Assembly (NCBI RefSeq): GCF_003852535.1
Contig: NZ_QAJP01000004.1
Coordinates: 916,719-980,718 of the forward strand
Length of the DNA stretch: 64,000 bases
Direction: 5' to 3'
DNA from: Herminiimonas sp. KBW02
GTDB taxonomy: Bacteria > Pseudomonadota > Gammaproteobacteria > Burkholderiales > Burkholderiaceae_D
Translations under genes and position numbers: made by a program
The notes under the pieces: model-generated
Database searches by the model: none
What the model was told of the DNA's origin: nothing
The model's input: only the letters and a program-made list of their open reading frames with translations
Shown: positions 9,014-17,889 of the stretch, one piece after another
How the letters are laid out: each line of letters begins with the position of its first letter
Numbering within the stretch: position 1 is the stretch's first letter

Positions 9014-10063
9014 TTAACGGTCGAAAACTTCCTGCAGGCCTTTTTGTGTGCTGATGCCGTGTTGCAGCGCCAGCATCAGCAGTATGCGTGCCTTCGCTGG
9101 TTTCAGGTCATCCGCCATCACAGCACCAGCCTCGAACGAGGTTTTGCCGCCGCCCTGAAAGCCGTAGCTAGGCAGTACGCGACCGTTGTGGACACGGGTG
9201 GATACCACGACGGCTACGTTTTTCGAGATTGCGTACTTCACTGCTTCCAGCATGGCGACGTTCATATTACCCATGCCCAGTGCCTGTACCACGATGCCAC
9301 GTACGCCGCGATCAACCGCATTGCGCAAAGCTGCTCCATCGGCACCGCCGTACATCGCAATGATTTCAACTTCCGGCATCTGCTCGGTGCGGATAGGGAT
9401 GTGCATGCGACGCAGCTGGGTGTAGGAGAAGGTCACGCGATCCGGATAGACTTCGCCCAGGAAGCCATAGTCGCCGGACTTGAAGGTCTCGACGTTGGCG
9501 GTATGTGTTTTGGTGACATAGCGCGCGGCATTGATCTGGTTATTCATCGCCAGCATTGCGCCTTTGTCCTTGGCTTGCGGATCAACCGCGATACGCACCG
9601 CATTGAGCAGGTTGCGCGGGCCGTCAAAGTCGGACACCGAGGCATTGCGCTGCGCGCCGATCAGAACAACAGGCTTGTTTGACTTGACCGTCAGGTCCAG
9701 CCAGTAAGCGGTTTCTTCCAGCGTGTCTGTGCCGTGCGACACGATCACGCCGGACACATCGCTGCGATCCAGTGCCGTCTGTACTGCTTTGGTCAGGCCT
9801 ATCCAGCGCGGTGGGTCCATGTAGTCGGATGGCACATTCGACAGGTTGTTGACTTCGATAGTCGCGTATTTGGCGACATCCGGCACCGTCGCCAGCAAGT
9901 CATCACCGGAAATCGCCGGGACAGGCGCGTTCTTGACCGGGTCTATCTTCATCGCAATCGTGCCGCCGGTAGCAATGAATTGCACGACAGGTTTGTTTTG
10001 CGCGAACGCAGGCAGGGCCGCCAGGAACAGCAGGCTAATTGCAGTTTTTTTGAATGTATTCAT
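9014..10063 (-). CDS. ansB: Type II (periplasmic) L-asparaginase
   Basis: 349 residues with a signal peptide (MNTFKKTAISLLFLAALPAFA). It hydrolyses L-asparagine (and usually glutamine) to the acid and ammonia in the periplasm. Both catalytic signatures are present: FIATGGTIA with the nucleophilic threonine, and VIVSHGTDTLEETAYWL with the second Thr-Asp pair. The ATG at 10063 is chosen over the open-frame start at 10162 because it begins the signal peptide and has GGAG upstream. E. coli ansB is FNR/CRP-controlled; I saw no clear FNR box here. Confidence 0.93.
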   Translation of the reverse strand: MNTFKKTAISLLFLAALPAFAQNKPVVQFIATGGTIAMKIDPVKNAPVPAISGDDLLATVPDVAKYATIEVNNLSNVPSDYMDPPRWIGLTKAVQTALDRSDVSGVIVSHGTDTLEETAYWLDLTVKSNKPVVLIGAQRNASVSDFDGPRNLLNAVRIAVDPQAKDKGAMLAMNNQINAARYVTKTHTANVETFKSGDYGFLGEVYPDRVTFSYTQLRRMHIPIRTEQMPEVEIIAMYGGADGAALRNAVDRGVRGIVVQALGMGNMNVAMLEAVKYAISKNVAVVVSTRVHNGRVLPSYGFQGGGKTSFEAGAVMADDLKPAKARILLMLALQHGISTQKGLQEVFDR

Positions 10064-10239
10064 CTGTCTCGCTCCATTATTTTTAGTGTTTGCTTCTACT
10101 ACCTTACATGACGTTGCCATCATCTTTTGCTTATGAAAATTAAAGCTATTAATTAATACCATAATCTGACATATCAGGAGCTGTCATTCCAGCCCAAAAT
10201 GCAGAAATATTTTGTTTGACGATGTCGTGCTTCCGGGTG

Positions 10240-11769
10240 TCAATCGCTGTTGTACTTGATCCAGAGGTCTTCGGCTGAGCGCATCACATAGCCATCGTTG
10301 CGTCGCATGATGATGATGTTTTCATTCTCACTGACGAAGCTGGTTTCCGGCAGGAGTGCCAGGCGTTCGGCCCAGGATTTGCCGACATGTTCGTAGGGAC
10401 TATCCGCCATCAGGTCTGCCACCAAACTGAATAGGCCGAAGTAGCTGATAGGGTGCTTCACTTCCAGCGGCGGCCCGGCTTCCTTGTTGCGTTCCAGACC
10501 GACCAGTTTGATGGCGACCGGTACCAGCGTCAGTTTCGGACTGGGTATTTCGCGTATCCCGGCGGCCTGCAGGGTGTCGCCGCGCATTGCGACACCATGG
10601 GCCGGGATCAGGATGATGACGGTGGGGCGTTTGCTTTGCTCCACCTGGTCGATGAATTGATCGAAATCCTGCAGCAGTTTATCCAGCCGCGGCTTATAGC
10701 TTTGTACGCTATTAATGGCGCGTGCATGATCCAGGGTGGTGCCGTCATGCAGGGTGATGGTGTTGTAGTACAGTGCGATGGGCTTGCCGCCCGGATGGGA
10801 GTGATGCTTGCTCCACCATTTGGATAGCACCGAGAAATCGTCATAGACCGGGGTGCCGTCGAAGCCGTGCATGGTGACAGCACCCCATTTTCCTTCCTGT
10901 GCTTTAGTCCCGGCATAAGCGCTGATGGTGGTGCCGAACTCGTTATAGCGGCCATTGTGATTCATGACGACCGCGGTATCGTAGCCAGCCTGCTTCAGAC
11001 CGGGGAAGAGTGCGCAGCCGGGCGCCGCGGTTGCGGCCAGCACGCTGTCGCTGCTCTGGCCGCAACTGCCTCGCATCAGGCGCCTGGCGGCTGGTGTGCT
11101 ATGGCTGGTCGCCGAATTAAAGTTGAGCATGACTGCATCAAAGCGATTCAGGAATCTGGGATAAGGGGCATCGACGAAGGCCAGGTCGTCCCAGCTCAGT
11201 TCTCCCGGCTGCAGGATCACGATATCGAACGGATGTTTGGCCTGGGCGATGGACGGCAGGCTGAGCTTGCGGCCTTTTTCTTCGGCGTAGAAGGCATTCA
11301 ACATGACGCCGGGGTCGCGTTCAGTACCGCCGTCAACCAGTTCGACATCCTTGCCGGGGAAACCCATCTGCGCCAATAACGGTATGCACAGGATGCCGAC
11401 AAAAACGAAGCTGCTAAAGCGCAGGCGGTTGGCCAGCAAGGCATACAGCGCCACCATCACGGCAAATATAAAGACGTACCAGAGGTTGATGAAGCGGGCC
11501 AGCAGTTCCAGCAAATAGTCGAAACTATAGCCGCTCATACGCCCGGCCTCGGCCAGCAGGCGTGCTGGTGGGGGCAGGCTGGATTCGGAGTAAAGGAGAG
11601 CGACGGCGGCAATGACGGCGACGGTTTGCCGGGCGATGCGCCAGCGTGGGTGGCGGATACTGAATGTGACGAAAACCGCGAGCAAGAGATTCAGGAACCA
11701 GTTGAATTTAATCGCATGGTTGAAATACAAGGCGAACTTGGCAAAGAAGTACAAGCTCCAGTACTGCAT
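10240..11769 (-). CDS. bcsG: BcsG-like cellulose phosphoethanolamine transferase, altered metal site
   Basis: 509 residues: four or five N-terminal membrane helices (to about 135) and a periplasmic alkaline-phosphatase-fold domain. It aligns by eye with E. coli BcsG over FNSATSHSTPAARRLMRGSCGQ-like, GFDGTPVYDD, YYNTITLHDG, RGDTLQAAGIREIPSPKLT and LPETSFVSENEN blocks. The presumed nucleophile Ser224 (E. coli S278), His341 and His391 (H443) are kept. The residue matching Cys243 is Gly189, with Glu190 adjacent, and the one matching Glu442 is Ala390. No other bcs gene is in the window. The homology is firm; activity is uncertain. Residue equivalences are from memory of the E. coli protein. Confidence 0.85.
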   Translation of the reverse strand: MQYWSLYFFAKFALYFNHAIKFNWFLNLLLAVFVTFSIRHPRWRIARQTVAVIAAVALLYSESSLPPPARLLAEAGRMSGYSFDYLLELLARFINLWYVFIFAVMVALYALLANRLRFSSFVFVGILCIPLLAQMGFPGKDVELVDGGTERDPGVMLNAFYAEEKGRKLSLPSIAQAKHPFDIVILQPGELSWDDLAFVDAPYPRFLNRFDAVMLNFNSATSHSTPAARRLMRGSCGQSSDSVLAATAAPGCALFPGLKQAGYDTAVVMNHNGRYNEFGTTISAYAGTKAQEGKWGAVTMHGFDGTPVYDDFSVLSKWWSKHHSHPGGKPIALYYNTITLHDGTTLDHARAINSVQSYKPRLDKLLQDFDQFIDQVEQSKRPTVIILIPAHGVAMRGDTLQAAGIREIPSPKLTLVPVAIKLVGLERNKEAGPPLEVKHPISYFGLFSLVADLMADSPYEHVGKSWAERLALLPETSFVSENENIIIMRRNDGYVMRSAEDLWIKYNSD

Positions 11770-12085
11770 CTCAGCGCTCCGACTCGGATAGTTTGAAGTG
11801 GGGTTTGCTACTTATAAAGAAACAAAATCCATGTACTGCCAATACCAGTCTGCTTACTGCCGAAGCCGCGGTCGAGTTCGGATATCGCTTAAAGCATATA
11901 TCTTCTGTCAACTTTCGTTAGCATACCCTGAGTTGGGTCGCTGGTGGAATATTTGCAAATTGATATTTTCAGACGCCTCGTACGACCGCTATACCGGGAC
12001 CTATGATGGCGACGGCATGCAGCACGGAGGTGGGGGAGTGTGGCTGGATCTGCAAACTATCCAGCCTGGGGCCGGGCGGTAGAAT
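11770..12085. other. Intergenic region, nothing recognised
   Basis: This is the promoter side of the bcsG-like gene and the 3' side of the minus-strand gene at 12086. An open frame at 11798-12082 (plus) has an unconvincing composition and no homology that I recognise. GGAG eight bases before 11769 supports the bcsG start. Confidence 0.4.
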
Positions 12086-12505
12086 TCAGGCGGCGTAGCG
12101 TTGTTCGCTGGCCGGTTTCTGTGCTGCTGCAGGGCGGCGTGTCAAAGTATCGTCCGGCGACAGGCGCAGCTCTTGTTGTACGACCGTTTTGGGGGCGATG
12201 AAGAATGTCCGCAGCAGCCATTCCAGTGGCGAATGGCGGTTTTTTACGCCGAGGTGAGTTGCCAGCACATGCAGCGGATCAGGCACCTGCTGCAGCGTCA
12301 GGTTAACAGTTTGCTCCGGACGTACGAAAATGCGGCGTAACCACAAGCCCGCGTCATGCGGACGCTCGACACCCAGTTGCAGCGCCAGCCAGTGCGTCAC
12401 GCGACGCGCGCGGCTGGCCAGCAGTGGATGCATCACCCGCAGGGTGCCATCTTCGTTGTTGACGGTGACGGACTGGACGGAGATCGTAGTGCGATGGGTT
12501 TTCAT
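12086..12505 (-). CDS. Hypothetical protein
   Basis: A 139-residue basic protein that I do not recognise. It contains two similar segments, RVTHWLALQLGVERPHDAGL and PLHVLATHLGVKNRHSPLEW, each followed by LLR-type hydrophobic residues (LWLRRIFV, LLRTFFIA). This suggests an internal duplication of about 45 residues. The ATG at 12505 with AAGGA six bases upstream is preferred to the earlier ATG at 12565. No signal peptide or membrane helix. It is divergent from hemN. Confidence 0.6.
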   Translation of the reverse strand: MKTHRTTISVQSVTVNNEDGTLRVMHPLLASRARRVTHWLALQLGVERPHDAGLWLRRIFVRPEQTVNLTLQQVPDPLHVLATHLGVKNRHSPLEWLLRTFFIAPKTVVQQELRLSPDDTLTRRPAAAQKPASEQRYAA

Positions 12506-12820
12506 GGCATTCCTTCCGGGGCCGATGTATATGTGGCTGCTACTGGTCTGCTTCCACCTTAGCAAAGGGTACTGGCCGCCACGAGTAAACCATTGTTAAA
12601 TCGCGTGTAGAGTTGTGCAAAGCTACACTTAACTTGTGAAAACCATAATGATATTGGCCTGTATGCGTCGCTTGCAGTACACACATGGCGACCTTCCGAC
12701 CTTCTCCGGCGCTCTCTATCGTTTTTGATATATGTCAAAGCGACTACCTCTGACCCTGCTTACACTCTGAACTCATCTGGGCGCATCCATGTCGGACGCG
12801 GCCGGCACCAGGAGTCAGGC
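12506..12820. other. Divergent promoter region of hemN
   Basis: Apart from the FNR box and -10 element listed separately, and AGGAG at 12810-12814 serving hemN, I see no further gene or repeat in this stretch. Confidence 0.5.
12725..12738 (+). promoter_or_regulatory. FNR box and class II promoter of hemN
   Basis: TTGATATATGTCAA matches the FNR/ANR consensus TTGAT-N4-ATCAA at 9 of 10 positions. A -10-like TACACT lies at 12761-12766. If transcription starts near 12773, the box centre falls at -41.5, the classic class II activating position. Anaerobic induction of hemN by the fnr product encoded at 26563 is therefore predicted. Confidence 0.82.
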
Positions 12821-14275
12821 ATGGAAGGAACGGTAGGATCGGCAGCACTGCTACCCGTAACGCAAACGGTTGAATTCGATACGGCGCTGATCAGGAAACT
12901 GAGCCAGCTCGGGCCGCGCTATACCTCGTACCCGACCGCAGACAGATTCAACGCCGAGTTCGGTTACCGCGATTACTTGCAGGCGGTGACCGGCGCTACC
13001 GCACGCGGCAATATGCATCCGCTGTCGCTCTACATCCATATTCCGTTCTGCGAGTCCATTTGCTACTACTGCGGCTGCAACAAGATCGTTACCAAGGACA
13101 GGAGCAAGGCGGCTAACTACCTGGTTTACCTGAAGCGCGAAATCGAAATGCAGGGCAAGCTGCTGGCCGGGGCCAACCGGATCGAGCAATTGCATTTCGG
13201 CGGCGGCACGCCGACTTACCTCAGCGATGCGCAGATGGGCGACCTGATGCAGCACTTGCGACGCTGGTTCAACTTCGCACCGGATGCGGAAGGTGAATAT
13301 TCGATAGAGGTCGATCCGCGCACCGTCACGCCGGAACGGGTGCACAGCTTGCGCCGTCAGGGCTTCAATCGCATCAGCCTTGGTGTGCAGGACTTCGATG
13401 CGGACGTGCAGGAAGCCGTCAACCGCATCCAGCCGGAAAGCGAAACCGTCGCCATCATCGATGCTGCGCGCGCTGCCGGTTTCCGTTCAGTCAGCGTGGA
13501 TCTGATCTACGGCCTGCCGAAGCAAAATCTGCACACGATGGAGCAGACCTTGCAGAAGGTGATTGCCGCCGATCCTGATCGCATCGCCATTTACAACTAT
13601 GCGCACATGCCGCATCTGTTCAAGCCGCAACGGCGCATCGCGGAAGCCGACCTGCCATCTGCTGAAACCAAGCTGGATATGCTGGCGCTGTGTATCAGCC
13701 GTCTGAATGAAGCGGGTTACATCTATATAGGCATGGATCACTTTGCCAAGCCGACTGACGACCTTGCGGTTGCGCAGCGCCAGGGCAGGCTGCATCGCAA
13801 CTTCCAGGGCTACTCGACGCATGTCGGTGCCGACCTGGTCTCGTGCGGCGTCTCCGCCATCAGCGCAATCGGTGCGACCTATAGCCAGAACGTTAAAACG
13901 CTGGATGAATACTACGAACACATAGAGCAAAACGAATTGCCGATAGCGCGTGGCATCAAGCTGAATATGGATGATCTGCTGAGGCGCATCATCATCCAGA
14001 TGCTGATGTGTAACTTCGAACTGTCGATTGCATCGATAGAGCTGGCTTATCCGATTACCTTCAATAGCTACTTCGCTACCGAACTAGTGAAGCTGCGTGA
14101 GCTGGAGCAGAGCGGTTTGCTGACCATCGATGAAGAGTGGATCACAGTCACGCCGAAAGGGCGACTGCTGATACGCAACATCTGCATGGTGTTTGATCGT
14201 TACCTGGCGTCTGCGCAGAGCGCCAGGGCTGACGACAGCACGACGCAGCCTTTGCGTTATTCCAAAACGATTTAA
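12821..14275 (+). CDS. hemN: Oxygen-independent coproporphyrinogen III dehydrogenase
   Basis: 484 residues, a radical-SAM enzyme that decarboxylates coproporphyrinogen III to protoporphyrinogen IX for haem synthesis without oxygen. The cluster motif CESICYYC (CxxxCxxC) follows LYIHIPF, with GGGTPTYL and the HemN C-terminal domain (QGYSTHVGADL, DEYYEHIEQNELP). The open frame begins earlier, but the FNR box at 12725-12738 overlaps that extension. The ATG at 12821 with AGGAG six bases upstream is the supported start. It heads the haem-copper oxidase block. Confidence 0.95.
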   Translation: MEGTVGSAALLPVTQTVEFDTALIRKLSQLGPRYTSYPTADRFNAEFGYRDYLQAVTGATARGNMHPLSLYIHIPFCESICYYCGCNKIVTKDRSKAANYLVYLKREIEMQGKLLAGANRIEQLHFGGGTPTYLSDAQMGDLMQHLRRWFNFAPDAEGEYSIEVDPRTVTPERVHSLRRQGFNRISLGVQDFDADVQEAVNRIQPESETVAIIDAARAAGFRSVSVDLIYGLPKQNLHTMEQTLQKVIAADPDRIAIYNYAHMPHLFKPQRRIAEADLPSAETKLDMLALCISRLNEAGYIYIGMDHFAKPTDDLAVAQRQGRLHRNFQGYSTHVGADLVSCGVSAISAIGATYSQNVKTLDEYYEHIEQNELPIARGIKLNMDDLLRRIIIQMLMCNFELSIASIELAYPITFNSYFATELVKLRELEQSGLLTIDEEWITVTPKGRLLIRNICMVFDRYLASAQSARADDSTTQPLRYSKTI

Positions 14276-14285
14276 AAATAGACAG

Positions 14286-15059
14286 ATGAGCAGCGTCGCA
14301 CTCATACCCATCTTCATGTTAGGCCTGCTCGGCAGCCTGCATTGCATAGGCATGTGCGGCGGTATCGTTAGTGCATTCTCTGCGGCATCGGGACCAAGGC
14401 GTCCATTTCCAGCGGTAGTTGTCACCATACCTACCGTTCGTCATCAGGCATTAACAGATGCCACACAGGTACTGGCGTATAACGCAGGTCGCATAGGTAG
14501 CTATGCAGTGGCAGGCGCTATCGTCGGTGGCCTCGCCGGTGGTGTGCACAGCCTGACCAATATTGCAGCCTTGCAGGTAGGCGGTTACTGGCTGGCGAAC
14601 CTGATGCTGGTGGCGCTGGGTCTGTACCTGATGGATGTGTGGCGCGGCCTGGCGCGACTGGAAGCGTGGGGACAAGTGTTGTGGTCGCGTTTACGTCCGT
14701 TGATGCAGCCTTTGCTGCCTATGGATAAGGTGGGCAAAGCCTTCGCACTGGGCGGGATCTGGGGCTGGCTGCCGTGCGGCATGGTGTACAGCGTCTTGCT
14801 GACGGCGATGTTTTCCGGTTCTGCCTTATCCGGTGCCAGCGTGATGCTGGCTTTTGGCCTGGGTACTTTGCCGGCGCTGCTGGGGCTGGGCATGCTGGGG
14901 AGTCGTTTGCGTGAACTGGCGCAGCAGCGCAGTGTGCGCATCGCTTGCGGTTTAATCGTGCTGGCTTTCGGCGTGCTGGGTTTGCTGCGCGCAGGTGGTG
15001 TGGTCGCCAACGGCTGGCTGGATATCCTGTGCCTGACGCCACAGACCGGAGGCCATTGA
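14286..15059 (+). CDS. TauE/SafE-like (COG2836) membrane protein of the cco cluster
   Basis: 257 residues with about six membrane helices. The N-terminus (MLGLLGSLHCIGMCGGIVSA) carries the H-C-x3-C-G-G pattern of the COG2836 family, which is often found beside cbb3 oxidase assembly genes. A role in copper or thiol handling during oxidase assembly is plausible but unproven. It starts 11 bp after hemN, and its TGA overlaps the ATG of ccoI, so it is part of the operon. The open frame reaches back to 14193 inside hemN, which is not a credible start. Confidence 0.8.
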   Translation: MSSVALIPIFMLGLLGSLHCIGMCGGIVSAFSAASGPRRPFPAVVVTIPTVRHQALTDATQVLAYNAGRIGSYAVAGAIVGGLAGGVHSLTNIAALQVGGYWLANLMLVALGLYLMDVWRGLARLEAWGQVLWSRLRPLMQPLLPMDKVGKAFALGGIWGWLPCGMVYSVLLTAMFSGSALSGASVMLAFGLGTLPALLGLGMLGSRLRELAQQRSVRIACGLIVLAFGVLGLLRAGGVVANGWLDILCLTPQTGGH

Positions 15060-17545
15060 TGGATATGTCCTCACAAGTTAACGCTTGCTACCACTGCGGT
15101 TTACCGTTGCCGATGGCCGGAGCCTGGAGCGTACAGATAGATGGCGTGGCTCGCGCGTTGTGTTGCCCCGGCTGCGAAGCTGCGGCGCAAGCCATCGTCG
15201 GCATGGGACTGGAAGATTACTACCGTACCCGTTCTGCTTTTGCATCAACGGTGGACAGACAATCATTGCTGCCGCCGGAGTTGTTGCTCTACGATTTGCC
15301 GGATGCGCAGCAGCAATTCGATCTGGATGAAGAGAGTGCGGAAGCAACATTGACCGTTGAAGGCATACGCTGTGCCGCCTGCGTCTGGCTGATAGAACGG
15401 CGACTGGTGCGTGTGCCCGGTGTATTGGCTGTGAACCTGAACGTGGCGACTGAACGTTTGTATGTGCGCTGGAGCAAAGCCGCTTGCAAGCCCAGCGCCG
15501 TCTTGCAGGCAGTGCGTGATATCGGCTATGCCGCCTATCCCTACGATGCCGGACGGCACGAAGCACAATTGCGCCGCGCCGGTAAAACCCTGTTCCGTCA
15601 ATTGTTTGTCGCTGGTCTCTCGATGATGCAAGTCATGATGTATGCGATCCCTGCATACATTGCTGACGACGGCACGCTGGATGCCGATATGGCGGGTTTA
15701 ATGCGCTGGGCCAGCCTGTTGCTGACGATACCCGCGGTTTGCTATTCGGCCTTGCCATTCTTCCGTGGTGCGTATGCTTACCTGCGTCAGCGTACGCTGG
15801 GCATGGATGTGCCGGTCGCGCTCGGTATAGCCGCAGCTTTCGGCGCCAGCGTGCTGGCAGTATGGCGTGGCAGCGGTGAAGTGTATTTCGATTCGGTGAC
15901 CATGTTCATCTTCCTGCTGCTATGCAGCCGCTATCTGGAGCTGGTGGCACGCCGCAAGGCCGCAGGTGCGCTGGAAAAACTGCAGCATGCCTTGCCAGCC
16001 TCGGCGGCGCGCATGCCCGCATATCCGGCCCGGCGTGAAGTGGAGGTGGTCGCGGCAGCACAGTTGCGGGCAGGAGATTACATCCTGGTTAAACCGGGTG
16101 AAGCGATACCGGCCGATGGCGAAATCGTGTTTGGCAGCAGTTCCCTGGACATGTCTTTGCTGACAGGTGAAAGCGCTGCGATGCGCAAAGACAAAGGCGA
16201 GCAAGTGCCGGGTGGCGCGATCAATATTGCACAGGCGATTGTGCTGCGTGTCAGCAAGGTAGCGGCAGACAGCACACTCGCTTCATTACTCAAGCTGATA
16301 GAGCGCGCCGGGAATGGCAAGCCGCGTATCGCGCTGTGGGCCGATAGCGTAGCGAGCTGGTTCGTAGCGGCCTTGTTGCTGTTCGCCATCGCCGTATTCG
16401 CATTCTGGCAATGGCATGATCCGGTACGTGCGTGGCCGATAGCGATTGCGGTACTGGTCGTATCCTGTCCATGTGCCTTGTCACTGGCGACGCCGACTGC
16501 ACTGGCGGCAGCGACTGACAGGCTGGTGCGGCAAGGTGTGCTCATCGTGCAGCCACATGTACTCGAAGTCCTGCATCGCACCACGCATATCGTGTTCGAT
16601 AAAACCGGCACGCTCACAGTCGGCAAACCGGCTTTGCAGAAACTGATTACCTTCGATGAAATGGAAAGTGCCGCCTGCCTGCAATTTGCTGCTGCGCTGG
16701 AAGCGAACAGTGCGCATCCGCTGGCACAGGCCATCGTAGCCGCAGCGGATATCACCTTGCTGGCGGAAGTGGTGGCGGATGAAGTCGTCAGCAGTCCGGG
16801 GCAGGGACTGGAAGGTCTGGTTGACGGCATCCCGTATCGACTCGGTAATGCGGCTTACGTCGCCGAGCTGACCGGCACACCTATACAAGACAAGGTGCCA
16901 GCAGGAATGACAGCTGTGTATCTCGGTTGCAGTGGCACCTGGCTGGCGCGCTTCGATCTGGCGGATGCGATACGCAGCGATGCGCAGCAAGTGGTGCAGC
17001 ATTTCCAGAAGCTGGGCAAGCAAGTTGTCCTGCTCAGTGGGGATAAACAGGATGTTGCGCAATACGTGGCCGAACGGCTGGGCATACGCGAAGTACATGG
17101 CAGCTGCCTGCCGGAGCAAAAACTGGCCTATGTCCAGCAGCTGCAGCACCAGGGCGCGATGGTGGCCATGGTCGGTGACGGTATTAATGACGCGGCGGTA
17201 TTGAAGGCTGCAGATGTCTCATTCGCGATGGGTAGTGGTGCCGAGCTGGCGCAGACGCATGCAGATACCGTCTTGCTGTCCCCACGCCTGTCAGCTATAG
17301 CCGATACTGCGGAGCTGGCAGCACGCACCATGCGCGTGATCCGGCAAAACCTGGGCTGGGCCACGGCCTACAACCTGATAGCGATTCCGGCAGCAGCCAT
17401 AGGCTGGATCAACCCGTGGATGTCGGGCATAGGCATGTCGCTCAGTTCGGCGCTGGTGGTGCTGAACGCCTTGCGCCTGCGTCGTGTCTCGCGACTCAGA
17501 TTCGCACCTGAACCGGCACGCCTTGCGCGTCCGTTACGGATGTAG
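15059..17545 (+). CDS. ccoI: Copper-exporting P-type ATPase for cbb3 oxidase assembly
   Basis: 828 residues. The N-terminal cysteine-rich region (CYHCGLP, CCPGC) is typical of CcoI/FixI, followed by an HMA domain with CAAC, eight membrane helices including the CPC ion motif (CPCALSLATPTALAA), the phosphorylation loop DKTGTLT and the hinge GDGINDAAVLK. It exports Cu+ to the periplasm, where copper is inserted into the CcoN site. The ATG at 15059 overlaps the upstream stop (TGATG), indicating coupled translation. ccoS follows after 8 bp. Confidence 0.94.
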   Translation: MDMSSQVNACYHCGLPLPMAGAWSVQIDGVARALCCPGCEAAAQAIVGMGLEDYYRTRSAFASTVDRQSLLPPELLLYDLPDAQQQFDLDEESAEATLTVEGIRCAACVWLIERRLVRVPGVLAVNLNVATERLYVRWSKAACKPSAVLQAVRDIGYAAYPYDAGRHEAQLRRAGKTLFRQLFVAGLSMMQVMMYAIPAYIADDGTLDADMAGLMRWASLLLTIPAVCYSALPFFRGAYAYLRQRTLGMDVPVALGIAAAFGASVLAVWRGSGEVYFDSVTMFIFLLLCSRYLELVARRKAAGALEKLQHALPASAARMPAYPARREVEVVAAAQLRAGDYILVKPGEAIPADGEIVFGSSSLDMSLLTGESAAMRKDKGEQVPGGAINIAQAIVLRVSKVAADSTLASLLKLIERAGNGKPRIALWADSVASWFVAALLLFAIAVFAFWQWHDPVRAWPIAIAVLVVSCPCALSLATPTALAAATDRLVRQGVLIVQPHVLEVLHRTTHIVFDKTGTLTVGKPALQKLITFDEMESAACLQFAAALEANSAHPLAQAIVAAADITLLAEVVADEVVSSPGQGLEGLVDGIPYRLGNAAYVAELTGTPIQDKVPAGMTAVYLGCSGTWLARFDLADAIRSDAQQVVQHFQKLGKQVVLLSGDKQDVAQYVAERLGIREVHGSCLPEQKLAYVQQLQHQGAMVAMVGDGINDAAVLKAADVSFAMGSGAELAQTHADTVLLSPRLSAIADTAELAARTMRVIRQNLGWATAYNLIAIPAAAIGWINPWMSGIGMSLSSALVVLNALRLRRVSRLRFAPEPARLARPLRM

Positions 17546-17553
17546 GAGGGTAG

Positions 17554-17706
17554 ATGGAAGCACTGTATCTCTTGATCCCGCTGAGTACCGGTCTGGTCTT
17601 CTTTGCGATCTGGCTCTTCTTCAAGGCGTCCGACGGCGGGCAGTTCGAAGACTTGCAAGGACCGGCCGAACGCATCCTGCAGGATGATGACAGCACAGCC
17701 GGCTGA
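17554..17706 (+). CDS. ccoS: cbb3-type cytochrome oxidase assembly protein CcoS
   Basis: A 50-residue protein, MEALYLLIPLSTGLVFFAIW..., with one membrane helix followed by LFFKASDGGQFEDLQGPAERIL, the small CcoS signature. CcoS is needed to insert cofactors into CcoN. A strong AGGAGGG precedes the ATG by six bases. It follows ccoI immediately. Confidence 0.92.
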   Translation: MEALYLLIPLSTGLVFFAIWLFFKASDGGQFEDLQGPAERILQDDDSTAG

Positions 17707-17812
17707 TTCCATACTCGCGCTTTTCTTTGATTAAACGACACTTGTCATCAGCCTTGCTGATACCAGCCTGTGTCTGATAAAAGCCGCGCCCCGTCTGTTG
17801 TTTCACTTCCGT

Positions 17813-17826
17813 TTGATGCAAATCAA
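17813..17826 (+). promoter_or_regulatory. FNR box and class II promoter of ccoNOQP
   Basis: TTGATGCAAATCAA is a perfect FNR/ANR consensus site. Counting from a class II geometry gives a start site near 17861 with TACTCT (17849-17854) as the -10 element. The site lies inside an open frame that extends upstream of ccoN, showing that the upstream part is not coding. Confidence 0.88.
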
Positions 17827-17889
17827 AACGTCAGACTCTACTCGCACTTACTCTCTGATCATCATAGTGAGTTACTAGGGGAGTGGTCA

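Noticed and set aside
11798-12082. 94-codon plus-strand frame between bcsG and the gene at 12086
   Set aside because: No ribosome-binding site and atypical composition. It overlaps what should be the bcsG promoter.
17729-17742. Possible second FNR box (TTGATTAAACGACA) upstream of ccoN
   Set aside because: Only the first half-site matches. The perfect box at 17813-17826 explains the regulation.
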